From the NCBI RefSeq assembly GCF_024170465.1, contig NZ_JALJYF010000001.1:806001-870000 (forward strand): 64,000 nt of DNA, given 5' to 3'. The position numbers were made by a program, and so were the translations under genes. The stretch comes from Natronospira proteinivora (lineage in GTDB: Bacteria; Pseudomonadota; Gammaproteobacteria; Natronospirales; Natronospiraceae). Shown piece after piece: positions 19,576-29,337 of this stretch. Positions within the stretch are counted from its first letter, which is position 1. Each line of letters starts with the position of its first letter. The notes below the pieces were generated by a model. It saw nothing but the letters and a program-made list of their open reading frames with translations. It was not told the DNA's origin and did not search any database.

Positions 19576-20565
19576 CTAGCGATTGTCTGTGTTAGGTCCC
19601 AGGGCCTGGAGATCTTCCCGGGCCCGTTCTACTGCTTTTTCCCCACCCAGAATGGCTTCCGAGGCCCGATCAAACTCCATCAAGCGGATGTGGGCCAGTC
19701 GGGGCGTGATGAGTATATCCGGGGGGTCGCCTGCCATCCGGCTGCGGGTAATTCGATCCTGAACCACATTGACCGAGCCGGCCAGGACGTCGAAAAGACC
19801 CGGTTCGCTGGTTTCCTGTTTGCGGGCGGCGGAAGAAATCAGACGATCTACTCTTACCCGGAGCCCGCTCTTCAGGTGGCCCACGATTCGGCTCATCACA
19901 TCGGAGCCCGGGTCTTTTTCCTCGGTGGTCAGTTTGTCGACATCTTGTTCGGAAGGCTGGTTCCCGGGAATGGCGCGGTTGTCAAAATTGCGGCCCATGA
20001 TGTCACCGTTGAGGTTCACCGCAATCACCACATCGGCGCCCATGGCGCGACAGAGAGAAACGGGCACCGGATTCACCAGACCACCATCCATGAGCCAGCG
20101 GCCCTCCTGCTGGACCGGGGCAAACAGGCCGGGGAGGGCAATGGAGGCCCGTACGGCATCCAGCAGGGAGCCTTGATTCAGCCAGATCTCGCGACCGCTG
20201 TTCAGGTCGGTGGCCACGGCGGCGAAGGGGGCCGGCAAGTCTTCGATATTCACATCCTTGACCCGTTGTCCGATGGCGTCCATGAGCTTTTCACCCCGCA
20301 TGAAGCCGCCTCCGGATAGGCCGTAATCCAGTAGCCGCAGGATATCCATGCGCTCAAGACCCCGCACCCATTCTTCCAGCGTATCCAGCCGATCCACCCG
20401 ATAGGCGCCACCCACCAGCGCCCCAATACTGGTGCCGGCGACGATATCGGGGCGAATACCCTGTTTTTCCAGGGCGCGAATGACGCCGATATGGGACCAG
20501 CCCCGGGCCGATCCACTACCCAGCGCCAGGCCGATCTTGGTCCGACGGTGTTGTTTGCTGCTCAT
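19576..20565 (-). CDS. Patatin-like phospholipase, RssA-like
   Basis: Cytoplasmic patatin-family lipase of 329 residues without signal peptide. The oxyanion loop GSGSARGWSHIG (16-27), nucleophile elbow GTSIG with Ser46, and Asp160-Gly-Gly in LMDGGLVNPVP are all present. The C-terminal region (about 190-329) is charged and lacks a barrel, unlike the PlpD-type protein at 12 kb. RssA relatives occur widely in proteobacteria; the physiological lipid is unknown. Its ATG overlaps the stop of the LysR gene by 4 nt (ATGA), so the two are translationally coupled. Confidence 0.9.
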   Translation of the reverse strand: MSSKQHRRTKIGLALGSGSARGWSHIGVIRALEKQGIRPDIVAGTSIGALVGGAYRVDRLDTLEEWVRGLERMDILRLLDYGLSGGGFMRGEKLMDAIGQRVKDVNIEDLPAPFAAVATDLNSGREIWLNQGSLLDAVRASIALPGLFAPVQQEGRWLMDGGLVNPVPVSLCRAMGADVVIAVNLNGDIMGRNFDNRAIPGNQPSEQDVDKLTTEEKDPGSDVMSRIVGHLKSGLRVRVDRLISSAARKQETSEPGLFDVLAGSVNVVQDRITRSRMAGDPPDILITPRLAHIRLMEFDRASEAILGGEKAVERAREDLQALGPNTDNR

Positions 20566-21482
20566 GCTGGATTGCCACTCCTGCTGAAGAAACGCTCATC
20601 CATTAAGCGAATAAAGGCCTTGGCCTGGGGGGAGAGGAATTTACCTCGCCGCGTGACCACGCCATAACTGCGACGTTTGAAGTAGGCCCCCATGGGTCGA
20701 ACATGGAGGGACTCGCCACCATCCAGGCAGATATCGGTGACAATGGAGATGCCCAGGTTCATTTCAACGTATTTCTTGATGACCTCCCAGCCACCGGCTT
20801 CCAGTTTCACATCATAGGCCAGCTCATGCTGCTCGAATACACTCTTGACCATTCTCCAAGTACTCAAGTGGCGGGGCGGCAGAATCAATCCATAACGACT
20901 GATGTCTTCCAGGGACACCGTCTTCCTTTTAGCCAGGGGGTGGGCAGGGGCGGTGATGAGCATGGGTTCGTAGTGGAAGATGGGGCGATAACTGAGGTCG
21001 TCGGGCACATCCACCATGGAGCCAACGGCGAAATCCACTTCATCCGCGCGCAGCATGTTCAGGCCATCCCGACCGGTGACGTTGTGCAGTCGGAACTGGA
21101 CTGCCGGATATTCATGGGCAAAGCGCTCCACGAATGTGGGCAACAGATAGAGCAGGGTGGATTCACCGGCAGCAATATCCAGGTCGCCATGGGCCGGATT
21201 CCCGCAGCGTGCGGCAAAGGTCTCCGGCAGGGTATCCAGGCTCTCCACCATGGGCAGGGCAATCTCCAGCAGGTTTTCTCCCTCCGGAGTCAGCTGGATT
21301 CTGGGCCCTCGACGTTCAAACAAGAGTGTGCCGAATTCCTTCTCCAGGGCCTGGATCTGCATTGATACTGAGGGCTGACTTAGCTCCAGCTTGTCGGCGG
21401 CGGCACTGATGCTGCCAAGCTGTGCGGTGGCACAGAAACCCCGTAGTTGAGTGAGACGGTTGGCTCGGCTGCGTTGCTTCAT
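20562..21482 (-). CDS. LysR-family regulator, CysB/Cbl-like, divergent from aceBA
   Basis: LysR-type transcription factor of 306 residues. The N-terminal winged helix-turn-helix has GSISAAADKLELSQPSVSMQIQ. The effector domain includes IAAGESTLLYLLPTFVERF and HPLAKRKTVSLEDISRYGLILP, which resemble the CysB/Cbl subgroup. The ATG at 21482 is preceded by GGGAGAAG; the frame extends upstream to 21530 but without conservation. It is divergent from aceB across 131 nt that contain a palindromic site, so control of the glyoxylate bypass is a reasonable inference. The inducer is unknown. Confidence 0.92.
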   Translation of the reverse strand: MKQRSRANRLTQLRGFCATAQLGSISAAADKLELSQPSVSMQIQALEKEFGTLLFERRGPRIQLTPEGENLLEIALPMVESLDTLPETFAARCGNPAHGDLDIAAGESTLLYLLPTFVERFAHEYPAVQFRLHNVTGRDGLNMLRADEVDFAVGSMVDVPDDLSYRPIFHYEPMLITAPAHPLAKRKTVSLEDISRYGLILPPRHLSTWRMVKSVFEQHELAYDVKLEAGGWEVIKKYVEMNLGISIVTDICLDGGESLHVRPMGAYFKRRSYGVVTRRGKFLSPQAKAFIRLMDERFFSRSGNPA

Positions 21483-21546
21483 TGCTTCTCCCGGCAACAG
21501 AGGGGCAGGCTTAAGAATTAGAAAAAACAATAATTCAAATAAGAAA

Positions 21547-21573
21547 GATTGTGTTGTTCGATATTAAACAATC
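21547..21573. promoter_or_regulatory. Palindromic candidate LysR operator in the aceB promoter region
   Basis: GATTGT (21547-21552) and ACAATC (21568-21573) are exact inverse complements separated by 15 nt. Nested TGTT (21555-21558) / AACA (21567-21570) adds inner symmetry. A candidate aceB promoter TTGTTC (21554-21559), 16-nt spacer, TTTAAT (21576-21581) overlaps it. LysR proteins typically bind such T-rich/A-rich dyads. Confidence 0.5.
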
Positions 21574-21613
21574 GTTTTAATGTCCCTGCAAGCCTGATTG
21601 GAGGAACAAGCGC

Positions 21614-23230
21614 ATGTCGAGCGCACACGCAGCAGAAAACACCCAGTCATCGGCATCCGTGGAAATACGCGGGCCGATCACACCGGAATGCGAGGCACTG
21701 TTGAGTAGCGAGGCCATGGATTTCCTGGCTGAGCTGGTACGGGCATTTTCCCCAAGAATTCGAACCCTGCTGGATGCCCGCCGCGCCCGGCAGGCGCGTT
21801 TTGACCGCGGGACAGTGCCGGATTTCCTCCCGGAAACCCGGAAAATCCGGCAGCAGGACTGGCAGGTGGCGCCGATTCCGGAACCACTGCTGGATCGCCG
21901 GGTGGAGATTACCGGGCCGGTGGACCGGAAAATGGTCATCAATGGTCTCAATTCCGGTGCTCGGGTCTTCATGGCGGATTTTGAAGATGCCTCCACCCCC
22001 AGCTGGTCCAATATGATCCAGGGGCAGCGCAATCTCTACGATGCCGTGCGTCGCCAGATCGATTTCAGCGATGAGCGAGGCAAAGCATATCGCCTGAACC
22101 GGGACACGGCGCTTTTGCTGGTGCGGGTACGGGGGCTGCATTTGCCCGAGAAAGACTTGAGAGTGGATGGAGAAGCGGTCCCCGGGGCCTTGATGGACTT
22201 TGCCCTGCATTGCTTTCACAACAGCGAGGCCCTGCTGGCACAGGGGGCCGGGCCCTGGTTCTATCTACCCAAGCTGGAGCATTGGCGGGAAGCGGCCCTG
22301 TGGGCCGAGGTCTTCGATTGGGCCGAGCAACGGCTGTCGCTGGAGAAGGGCAGTATCCGGGCGACTGTCTTGATCGAAACCCTGCCAGCGGTCTTCCAGA
22401 TGGACGAGATTCTGCATGTGTTGAGGGACTACGTGGTGGGGCTCAATTGTGGTCGCTGGGACTATATCTTCAGCTACATCAAGACCTTCCATGCCCACCC
22501 GGACCGCATTCTGCCGGATCGGGAAACGGTGGGGATGACCGTGCCCTTTCTGCGCGCCTACTCCCGATTGCTGATCGAGACTTGCCATCGTCGCGGGGCT
22601 CTGGCCATGGGCGGCATGGCGGCGCAAATCCCCGTGCGTGATGACCCCGAGGCCAATGCCGCGGCCCTGGCCAAGGTTCGTGAAGACAAGGAGCGTGAGG
22701 CGCGGGATGGTCATGACGGCACCTGGGTGGCGCATCCGGGCCTAATCCCCGAGGCCATGGCGGTATTCGATGCCGTACTGGCGGGGCCGAATCAACTGGA
22801 CCGGGCCGTACAAGACCACGGCATCGGTCGGGCGGAACTGCTGGCACATCCGGAGGGGGCGATTACCGAGGCGGGTTTTCGCCGAAATGTGGAGGTAGGC
22901 CTGGCCTATACCGCTGCCTGGCTGTCGGGGCGGGGCTGCGTGCCTATCCATCATCTGATGGAGGATGCAGCCACCGCCGAAATTGCCCGGGCCCAGCTCT
23001 GGCAATGGCTGCACCATTCCGACGCCCGTTTCGAGGTGGGTGGGGCCATCACCTTTGCGTTCTTTTCCCAGGTCCTGGAGGAGAGCCTGGCGGCTCTGCT
23101 TCAGGGGGAGGGAGAGGATGGCCCGGATGCGGGCCATTACCGGGCGGCGGCGCGATTGTTCCACCGTCTTACGGAAAGTGAGCAGTTTGCTGACTTTCTT
23201 ACCTTGGAAGCCTACGACAGCATCGCCTGA
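21614..23230 (+). CDS. aceB: Malate synthase A
   Basis: Condenses glyoxylate with acetyl-CoA to malate in the glyoxylate bypass. The 538 residues fit malate synthase [33 protein letters not shown], the catalytic stretch [18 protein letters not shown] and [15 protein letters not shown] are all conserved, and [19 protein letters not shown] and MGGMAAQIP follow. The ribosome-binding site is GGAGGA (21600-21605). It is cotranscribed with aceA (8 nt gap), and the LysR gene is divergent. Confidence 0.97.
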   Translation: MSSAHAAENTQSSASVEIRGPITPECEALLSSEAMDFLAELVRAFSPRIRTLLDARRARQARFDRGTVPDFLPETRKIRQQDWQVAPIPEPLLDRRVEITGPVDRKMVINGLNSGARVFMADFEDASTPSWSNMIQGQRNLYDAVRRQIDFSDERGKAYRLNRDTALLLVRVRGLHLPEKDLRVDGEAVPGALMDFALHCFHNSEALLAQGAGPWFYLPKLEHWREAALWAEVFDWAEQRLSLEKGSIRATVLIETLPAVFQMDEILHVLRDYVVGLNCGRWDYIFSYIKTFHAHPDRILPDRETVGMTVPFLRAYSRLLIETCHRRGALAMGGMAAQIPVRDDPEANAAALAKVREDKEREARDGHDGTWVAHPGLIPEAMAVFDAVLAGPNQLDRAVQDHGIGRAELLAHPEGAITEAGFRRNVEVGLAYTAAWLSGRGCVPIHHLMEDAATAEIARAQLWQWLHHSDARFEVGGAITFAFFSQVLEESLAALLQGEGEDGPDAGHYRAAARLFHRLTESEQFADFLTLEAYDSIA

Positions 23231-23238
23231 CAGGGGGT

Positions 23239-24561
23239 ATGAGCATGAGCACCGAGCAAGCCAACATCGAAGCATTGAGACGGGACTGGGATCACAATCC
23301 GCGCTGGACCGGAGTTGAGCGGGATTATGGTCCCGAGGACGTGGTCCGTCTGCGTGGCAATGTCAGCATCGAACACACCCTGGCAAGGCGGGGCGCGGAG
23401 AAGCTCTGGCGTTTGCTCAAAGAGGAAGATTTCGTCAATGCCCTGGGGGCCCAGACCGGGAACCAGGCCATGCAACAAGTGAAGGCGGGGCTAAAGGCCA
23501 TCTATTGCTCCGGCTGGCAGGTAGCGGCGGATGCCAATACCGCTGGCCAGATGTATCCCGACCAATCCCTTTACCCGGTGGACAGCGTCCCCAACCTGGT
23601 GCGCCGGATTAACGGGGCCTTCCAGCGCCTGGATCAGGTCAATTGCATGGAAGGCCGCCACGATGAGGATGTTTTCGCCCCCATCGTGGCCGATGCCGAA
23701 GCCGGCTTCGGCGGGGTGCTCAACGCCTATGAGCTGATGAAGCATATGATCGAGGCGGGTGCCGCCGGGGTTCATTTTGAGGATCAGCTGGCCTCGGCCA
23801 AGAAGTGCGGGCATATGGGGGGCAAGGTATTGGTGCCCACTCAGGAGGCGGTTCAGAAACTGGTGGCCGCTCGCCTGGCCGCCGATACCCTGGGCGTGCC
23901 CACATTGATTATTGCCCGCACTGACGCCAATGCCGCCGGACTGATCACGTCCGACCTGGACGAGCGAGACAAGTCCTTCTGCACCGGTGGCCGCACGGTG
24001 GAGGGTTTTCATGAAGTCAATGCGGGTATTGAACAGGCCATATCACGGGGGCTAGCCTATGCACCCTATGCCGACCTGCTCTGGTGCGAGACGGCCCATC
24101 CTGATCTGGAAGAGGCCCGTCAGTTTGCGGAGGCGATTCATGCCCGTTACCCCGGCAAGATGCTCGCCTATAATTGCTCACCTTCCTTCAACTGGCGCAA
24201 GCATCTGGATGACGCCACCATTGCTCGCTTCCAGCAGGAATTGGCTGCCATGGGCTACAAGTTCCAGTTCATCACTCTGGCCGGCTTCCATGCCTTGAGC
24301 CACAGCATGTTCCAGCTTGCCAAGGGCTACCGGGAACGGCAGATGAGTGCCTATGTGGAACTGCAGGAAGCCGAGTTCGAAGCCGAGGGGGACGGCTATA
24401 CCGCCACCCGTCATCAGCGGGAGGTGGGAACCGGTTACTTCGATGCGCTCAGTCAGGCCATTGCCGGTGGAAAATCCTCGCTGACGGCCTTGAGTGGGTC
24501 CACTGAAAGCGAGCAGTTCCAGCCCGACACGGCCGAGCCGTCCGTGGCTCGCCTTGGTTGA
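23239..24561 (+). CDS. aceA: Isocitrate lyase
   Basis: Cleaves isocitrate to glyoxylate and succinate. The 440 residues include [18 protein letters not shown], the metal-binding [10 protein letters not shown], the active-site loop KKCGHMGGK with catalytic Cys190, [10 protein letters not shown], and YNCSPSFNW. Two starts are possible, 23239 and the ATG at 23245; the second has better spacing from the upstream AGGGGG. aceK (isocitrate dehydrogenase kinase/phosphatase) is not found next to it. A strong hairpin follows at 24577-24609. Confidence 0.97.
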   Translation: MSMSTEQANIEALRRDWDHNPRWTGVERDYGPEDVVRLRGNVSIEHTLARRGAEKLWRLLKEEDFVNALGAQTGNQAMQQVKAGLKAIYCSGWQVAADANTAGQMYPDQSLYPVDSVPNLVRRINGAFQRLDQVNCMEGRHDEDVFAPIVADAEAGFGGVLNAYELMKHMIEAGAAGVHFEDQLASAKKCGHMGGKVLVPTQEAVQKLVAARLAADTLGVPTLIIARTDANAAGLITSDLDERDKSFCTGGRTVEGFHEVNAGIEQAISRGLAYAPYADLLWCETAHPDLEEARQFAEAIHARYPGKMLAYNCSPSFNWRKHLDDATIARFQQELAAMGYKFQFITLAGFHALSHSMFQLAKGYRERQMSAYVELQEAEFEAEGDGYTATRHQREVGTGYFDALSQAIAGGKSSLTALSGSTESEQFQPDTAEPSVARLG

Positions 24562-24576
24562 TGACCTCACCCCCAG

Positions 24577-24609
24577 GAATGGTGCCGGGCTGACTGTCCG
24601 GCACCATTC
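24577..24609 (+). terminator. Stable hairpin after aceA, without a U-run
   Basis: GAATGGTGCCGG (24577-24588) and CCGGCACCATTC (24598-24609) form a perfect 12-bp stem with a 9-nt loop, 15 nt past the aceA stop. No T-run follows, so it may stabilise the aceBA mRNA 3' end or act as a Rho-assisted terminator rather than an intrinsic one. The remaining 139 nt up to icd probably hold the icd promoter, which I could not fix. Confidence 0.65.
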
Positions 24610-24748
24610 GACTAAAGTCCCAAGCCCGTCCACCACCCCCTAGCCCCTGTGCCGACTCGCCTGTGCTAAGATACTGCGCCGTCTGATACGCCAATGATGG
24701 GCGCGACCGAAGTCCCCGCGCCCGCCCCAATCGCGCGCGAGGAGTCCC

Positions 24749-26080
24749 ATGCAATTTGAAAAGATTTCGGTTCCCGAGAAAGGCGAACGCATCCAGATCA
24801 ACACTGATAACAGCATCGAAGTACCGGACCATCCCATTATTCCCTTCATCGAGGGTGACGGGATCGGTATCGACGTGACACCAGTGATGAAGCAAGTTGT
24901 GGACGCGGCGGTGGAGAAGGCCTATGGCAGTGATCGCAAGATCCACTGGATGGAGATTTATGCCGGTGAGAAGGCCCTGGCGCAGTATGGCGAAGGTCAT
25001 AACCTGCCGGAGGAAACCCTGCACGCCATGAAGGATTTCGTGGTCTCTATCAAGGGGCCCCTGGGAACACCCATCGGCGGCGGTATCCGTTCCCTGAACG
25101 TGGCCATCCGCCAGTTCATGGATCTGTATGCCTGCGTACGCCCGATTCAGTACTTCCCACCCGTTTCCACCCCCATCAAGACTTCCGAGCTCACCGATAT
25201 GGTGGTGTTTCGGGAAAATACCGAAGATATTTATGCGGGAATCGAATGGCCGGCAGGCAGCGATGAGGTCCGTCGGGTGATTGATTTCCTGACCCGGGAA
25301 ATGGGCGTGACCAATATCCGCTTCCCGTCCAGCTCCGGGATTGGTATCAAGCCGGTCTCCCGGGAAGGTTCCCAGCGCCTGGTACGCAAGGCCCTGAACT
25401 ACGCCGTGGAGAATGACCGGGTGTCGGTGACCCTGGTGCATAAGGGCAATATCATGAAGTACACCGAAGGGGCCTTTTGTGACTGGGGTTACAAGGTGGC
25501 CATGGAAGAGTTCGGCGCCACGCCCATTGATGGCGGCCCTTGGTGTGAATTCACCAATCCCCGCAATGGCGAGAAGATCGTGGTCAAGGACGTGATCGCC
25601 GACAATTTCCTCCAGCAGATTCTGCTGCGCCCGGAGGATTATGACGTGATCGCCACTCTGAACCTGAACGGGGATTATATCTCCGATGCCCTGGCGGCGC
25701 AGGTGGGCGGGATCGGCATTGCCCCCGGAGGCAACATCGGTGATGGTGTGGGGGTGTTTGAAGCCACCCACGGTACCGCCCCCGGTTTTGCCGGCAAAGA
25801 CCGGGTCAATCCGGGTTCTATTATCCTGTCCGCCGAGATGATGTTGCGATATATGGGCTGGAACGAGGCGGCTGACAAGATTCTCTATGGCATGCGCGAT
25901 ACCATTGCCAGCAAGACCATGACCTACGATCTGGCCCGCCTGCGGGAGGCCATTCGTCGTCCCAAGCGGGAGCTGGCCGGTCGCAAGAACGTGGAAGAAA
26001 GCATGCAGGACCTGATTCCGGGGGCCACATTGGTGGGCACATCCGGATTTGGCGAGGCGGTGATCGCCAATATGAAATAA
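24749..26080 (+). CDS. icd: NADP-dependent isocitrate dehydrogenase
   Basis: Oxidatively decarboxylates isocitrate to 2-oxoglutarate and competes with AceA for isocitrate. The 443 residues are of the E. coli Icd type: [17 protein letters not shown], the phosphorylatable-serine loop [65 protein letters not shown] and the NADP-binding [13 protein letters not shown]. The start follows GCGAGGAGT. Its position directly after aceBA places both sides of the isocitrate branch point side by side. Confidence 0.97.
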   Translation: MQFEKISVPEKGERIQINTDNSIEVPDHPIIPFIEGDGIGIDVTPVMKQVVDAAVEKAYGSDRKIHWMEIYAGEKALAQYGEGHNLPEETLHAMKDFVVSIKGPLGTPIGGGIRSLNVAIRQFMDLYACVRPIQYFPPVSTPIKTSELTDMVVFRENTEDIYAGIEWPAGSDEVRRVIDFLTREMGVTNIRFPSSSGIGIKPVSREGSQRLVRKALNYAVENDRVSVTLVHKGNIMKYTEGAFCDWGYKVAMEEFGATPIDGGPWCEFTNPRNGEKIVVKDVIADNFLQQILLRPEDYDVIATLNLNGDYISDALAAQVGGIGIAPGGNIGDGVGVFEATHGTAPGFAGKDRVNPGSIILSAEMMLRYMGWNEAADKILYGMRDTIASKTMTYDLARLREAIRRPKRELAGRKNVEESMQDLIPGATLVGTSGFGEAVIANMK

Positions 26081-26174
26081 GCCTGTTTTATCGGAGACAG
26101 GTTGGCAGGGGAGAGGCATCCGCCAGGGGCTTGCTCCTCAAAATCTGGGCACCTTCTGAGACAGAGGGGGAAAG

Positions 26175-26843
26175 ATGTCAATTGAAGTGCTGCTGGTGGA
26201 TGATCACGCCCTGGTGCGAACCGGGATACGACACATCCTGGATGAAGCGCCGGGATTAACGGTTATTTCCGAGGCTTCGTCCGGGGAGGAAGCCGTTGAA
26301 ATCGCCCGGGAGAAGCAACCGGATGTGGTACTCATGGATGTGAACATGCCCGGCATTGGCGGTCTGGAGGCCACCCGGAAGCTGGCCCATGTGGCACCGG
26401 ATGTGAAAGTGATCGTGGTATCGGTCCATGCCAAGGACCCTTATCCCTCACGGCTGATGGAGGCAGGAGCCCAGGGGTATCTGACCAAGGATTGTTCCGG
26501 TGACGAGATCATCGCAGCGGTAAAGAAGGTGCACGCCGGGGAGCGGTATCTGGCGGCGGATATTGCCCGACAACTGGCCGACAGCCTGCTGTCAGGTGGC
26601 AAGGGCACGCCGCTGGACCAGCTTTCTCAACGTGAACTTCAGGTCATGCTGATGATCATCCAGGGCCATACCGTGCAATCCATTTCGGACAAGCTGTTTC
26701 TCAGTCCGAAAACCGTCAGCACTTATCGCCACCGGCTTTTTCAGAAACTGGATGTGGACAACGATGTGGGCCTGGCCCGCTTTGCCATTCGCCATGGTTT
26801 GCTGGATGAAAGCGCCATGGACAGTCCCCCGGAAACCCAATAG
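26175..26843 (+). CDS. uvrY: Response regulator UvrY/GacA
   Basis: NarL/FixJ-type response regulator of 222 residues. The receiver domain has the acidic pair D9/D10, phospho-acceptor Asp55 in VVLMDVNMPG and Lys105 in GYLTKDCS. The LuxR-type helix-turn-helix is at about 155-210 (LSQRELQVMLMIIQG, SPKTVSTYRHRLFQKL). In gammaproteobacteria UvrY/GacA pairs with BarA/GacS and activates csrB-type small RNAs. Assignment is supported by the uvrY-uvrC-pgsA context. AGAGGGGGAAAG supplies the ribosome-binding site; the next gene starts 3 nt after the stop. Confidence 0.93.
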   Translation: MSIEVLLVDDHALVRTGIRHILDEAPGLTVISEASSGEEAVEIAREKQPDVVLMDVNMPGIGGLEATRKLAHVAPDVKVIVVSVHAKDPYPSRLMEAGAQGYLTKDCSGDEIIAAVKKVHAGERYLAADIARQLADSLLSGGKGTPLDQLSQRELQVMLMIIQGHTVQSISDKLFLSPKTVSTYRHRLFQKLDVDNDVGLARFAIRHGLLDESAMDSPPETQ

Positions 26844-26846
26844 GAC

Positions 26847-27500
26847 ATGGCGGCATCCCCACTTCCAAGCCGGCCCTTTCGACCGGATTGCCGGGCCTGT
26901 CCACGGCTGCGTCATTTCCTGGCCCGGGTGCGTGATAAACACCCGGATTACCATGCGGCACCGGTTGCCCCCTTCGGGCCTGAGAAGGCTCCGCTGCTGA
27001 TCGTGGGGCTGGCACCCGGTATGCATGGCGCTAATGCCACGGGCCGCCCCTTTACCGGGGATTTTGCCGGGATTCTGCTTTACAAGACCCTGCATGAACT
27101 GGGCCTGGCCAGTCGTCCGGTATCCGAGCATGCCGATGACGGTCTCAAGCTCAAGAACTGCCGTATCACCAATGCAGTGAAGTGCCTGCCACCGGAGAAC
27201 AAGCCCACTGGCAATGAAGTGAAGCAATGTGCCCCCTATTTGCGCCATGAGCTGGAGCGCATGCCCCGGCCCGGGGTGTTACTGGCCCTGGGCAAGGTGG
27301 CCCATGACGCAGTATTGAGGGTGCTGGGTTACAAGCTTAATGCCTTCAAGTTTGCCCATGGTGCCGAGCATGTTCTGGATGATCGGTTGCGGTTGATTGA
27401 TTCCTATCACTGCTCCCGCTACAACACTCAGACCGGTCGGCTCACCGAGGCCATGTTCCGCCAGGTGGTGAAAAAGGCCCGCTCCCGGATTGAATCCTGA
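26847..27500 (+). CDS. Uracil-DNA glycosylase, family 5-like (iron-sulfur type)
   Basis: Protein of 217 residues in the uracil-DNA glycosylase superfamily. Cysteines in DCRACPRL near the N-terminus, with later Cys residues (NAVKCLPP, KQCAPY), fit the 4Fe-4S cluster seen in families 4 and 5. Motif A GLAPGMHGANATGRPFTGD matches family 5 (UDGb), where the usual catalytic Asp/Asn of motif A is absent. Motif B appears as SYHCSRYNTQTGRLT. The expected role is removal of uracil and other deaminated bases from DNA. It is inserted between uvrY and uvrC, where gammaproteobacteria usually have no gene. Confidence 0.88.
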   Translation: MAASPLPSRPFRPDCRACPRLRHFLARVRDKHPDYHAAPVAPFGPEKAPLLIVGLAPGMHGANATGRPFTGDFAGILLYKTLHELGLASRPVSEHADDGLKLKNCRITNAVKCLPPENKPTGNEVKQCAPYLRHELERMPRPGVLLALGKVAHDAVLRVLGYKLNAFKFAHGAEHVLDDRLRLIDSYHCSRYNTQTGRLTEAMFRQVVKKARSRIES

Positions 27501-27512
27501 ATTTGATATCCC

Positions 27513-29330
27513 ATGGCCGATTCGACCTTTGACCACAAGGCCTTTCTCCGTAGCCTGACCACCGGCCCCGGGGTCTATCGTATGCTGTCTGACGACGGCA
27601 CCATTCTCTACGTGGGCAAGGCCAAAAACCTCAAGCGCCGGGTTTCCAGCTATTTTCAGAAGACCCATGACAGTCCCAAGACCCGGGCCTTGATGCGACA
27701 GGTGGAGAAGGTGGAGGTCACGGTGACCCATACCGAGACCGAAGCCCTGATCCTGGAAAATAATCTGATCAAGGCGCATCGGCCCCGTTACAATGTGTTG
27801 ATGCGGGATGACAAGAGTTATCCTTATATTCATCTCAGTGATCATCTCTATCCCAGACTGAGCTTTTACCGGGGGCAGCGTAAGGAGAAGGGGCGTTTCT
27901 TTGGTCCCTATCCCAGCGTCTCCGCCGCCCGGGCAGCCATCAATGAGCTGCAGAAGCTGTTTCGTATTCGACCCTGTACCGACAGCTATTTCCGGAATCG
28001 CTCCCGACCCTGTCTGCAATACCAGATCAATCGCTGCACCGCCCCTTGTGTGGATTACATCTCGAGCCAGGAATATGCGAAGGATGTGGACAACGCCATG
28101 CTGTTTCTGGAGGGCAAGAATCAGCTGGTGATTGATCGCCTTATTAACAGGATGGAGCAGGCCTCCGAATCACTGGACTTTGAAAAGGCAGCCGAGCTCA
28201 GGGATCAGGTGGCCCGCCTGCGCCAGGCTCAGGCAAAACAGTATGTGAGCGGGGATGAAGGTGAATTCGATGTGCTGGCCGTGGCCCGCCAGGGTGATCT
28301 GTTCTGTATTGCCATTATCTATATACGGGGTGGACGCAATCTGGGCAGCAAGACGTTTTTCCCCCGTGTCACCATGGACCATGAGGAGCGGGAAGTGCTG
28401 GCCGCCTTCATGCCCCAGTATTACCTGGATCGGGATCCCCCCAGGGAAATCATTACCGCCGCAGCCATTCCCGAAGCCGAGGTGCTGGCCGAGACCCTGA
28501 GTGAGCAGGCGGGGCGGAAAGTGGCGGTCCGGCATCGGGTGCGCGGTGATCGGGCCCGCTGGTTACAGATGGCGGCGGAGAATGCCAGCCAGGCCATCGC
28601 CAGCCGTCTGGCCACGGATGAACACGCCCGCACGGCCATGGAGGCCTTGGGTCGGGCTCTCAAGCTGGATGAGCCACCCATGCGAATGGAGTGTTTCGAT
28701 ATCAGCCATACCAGCGGAGAGTCCACGGTGGCCAGCTGTGTGGTGTTCGAGAACGGCGCTCCTCTGAGCAGCGATTATCGTCGTTTCAATATCAAAAAGA
28801 CGGAAAGCGGAGATGATTACCAGGCCATGCAAGAAGCCCTGGAAAGACGGTATACCCGATTGCAGAGGGGGGAGGGCAAGCTGCCGGATCTGTTGATCGT
28901 TGATGGTGGCAAGGGGCAGTTGGCCATGGCCGAGTCCGTATTTGAAGCCCTGCAGGTGGAGGGGGTTAGCCTGCTGGGGGTGGCCAAGGGGGCGGATCGC
29001 AGGCCCGGTCAGGAACAGCTTTTCTTGTCGGGGGGCAGGGCACCACTTATACTTTCTCCGGAATCTCCGGCATTGCATCTCATCCAGAGAATCCGGGACG
29101 AAGCGCATCGCTTTGCCATTGCAGGCCATCGCCATCGCCGGGCCAAGACGCGTCGGCAATCCCCCCTGGAGGATATTCCGGGGCTGGGCCCGAAACGGCG
29201 TCAGCAACTGCTCAAGGCCTTCGGCGGTCTGCAGGGTATCCGTCAGGCCGGTGTGGAAGACCTGGTGGCCATTAAAGGGATCAGCCGGAGTCTGGCCCAA
29301 AAAATCTACGATCAATTCAAACTGGAATGA
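27513..29330 (+). CDS. uvrC: Excinuclease ABC subunit C
   Basis: UvrC makes the dual incisions in nucleotide excision repair. The 605 residues show the GIY-YIG 3'-nuclease domain (GVYRMLSDDGTILYVGKAKN, about 17-36) and a UvrB-binding UVR motif (ASESLDFEKAAELRDQVARL, about 213-232). The RNase H-like 5'-nuclease domain contains ECFDISHTSGESTVAS and LLIVDGGKGQL. Two C-terminal helix-hairpin-helix motifs follow (IPGLGPKRRQQLLKAFG and IKGISRSLAQKI). It begins 12 nt after the glycosylase gene and ends 7 nt before pgsA. Confidence 0.97.
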   Translation: MADSTFDHKAFLRSLTTGPGVYRMLSDDGTILYVGKAKNLKRRVSSYFQKTHDSPKTRALMRQVEKVEVTVTHTETEALILENNLIKAHRPRYNVLMRDDKSYPYIHLSDHLYPRLSFYRGQRKEKGRFFGPYPSVSAARAAINELQKLFRIRPCTDSYFRNRSRPCLQYQINRCTAPCVDYISSQEYAKDVDNAMLFLEGKNQLVIDRLINRMEQASESLDFEKAAELRDQVARLRQAQAKQYVSGDEGEFDVLAVARQGDLFCIAIIYIRGGRNLGSKTFFPRVTMDHEEREVLAAFMPQYYLDRDPPREIITAAAIPEAEVLAETLSEQAGRKVAVRHRVRGDRARWLQMAAENASQAIASRLATDEHARTAMEALGRALKLDEPPMRMECFDISHTSGESTVASCVVFENGAPLSSDYRRFNIKKTESGDDYQAMQEALERRYTRLQRGEGKLPDLLIVDGGKGQLAMAESVFEALQVEGVSLLGVAKGADRRPGQEQLFLSGGRAPLILSPESPALHLIQRIRDEAHRFAIAGHRHRRAKTRRQSPLEDIPGLGPKRRQQLLKAFGGLQGIRQAGVEDLVAIKGISRSLAQKIYDQFKLE

Positions 29331-29337
29331 CGTCCTC

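Noticed and set aside
26083-26102. Possible terminator after icd (CCTGT / ACAGG)
   Set aside because: The stem is only five pairs with a long loop and has no T-run.
24449-26119. 556-codon minus-strand open frame over icd
   Set aside because: Shadow of icd; no ribosome-binding site or domain, and the plus-strand product is unmistakable.
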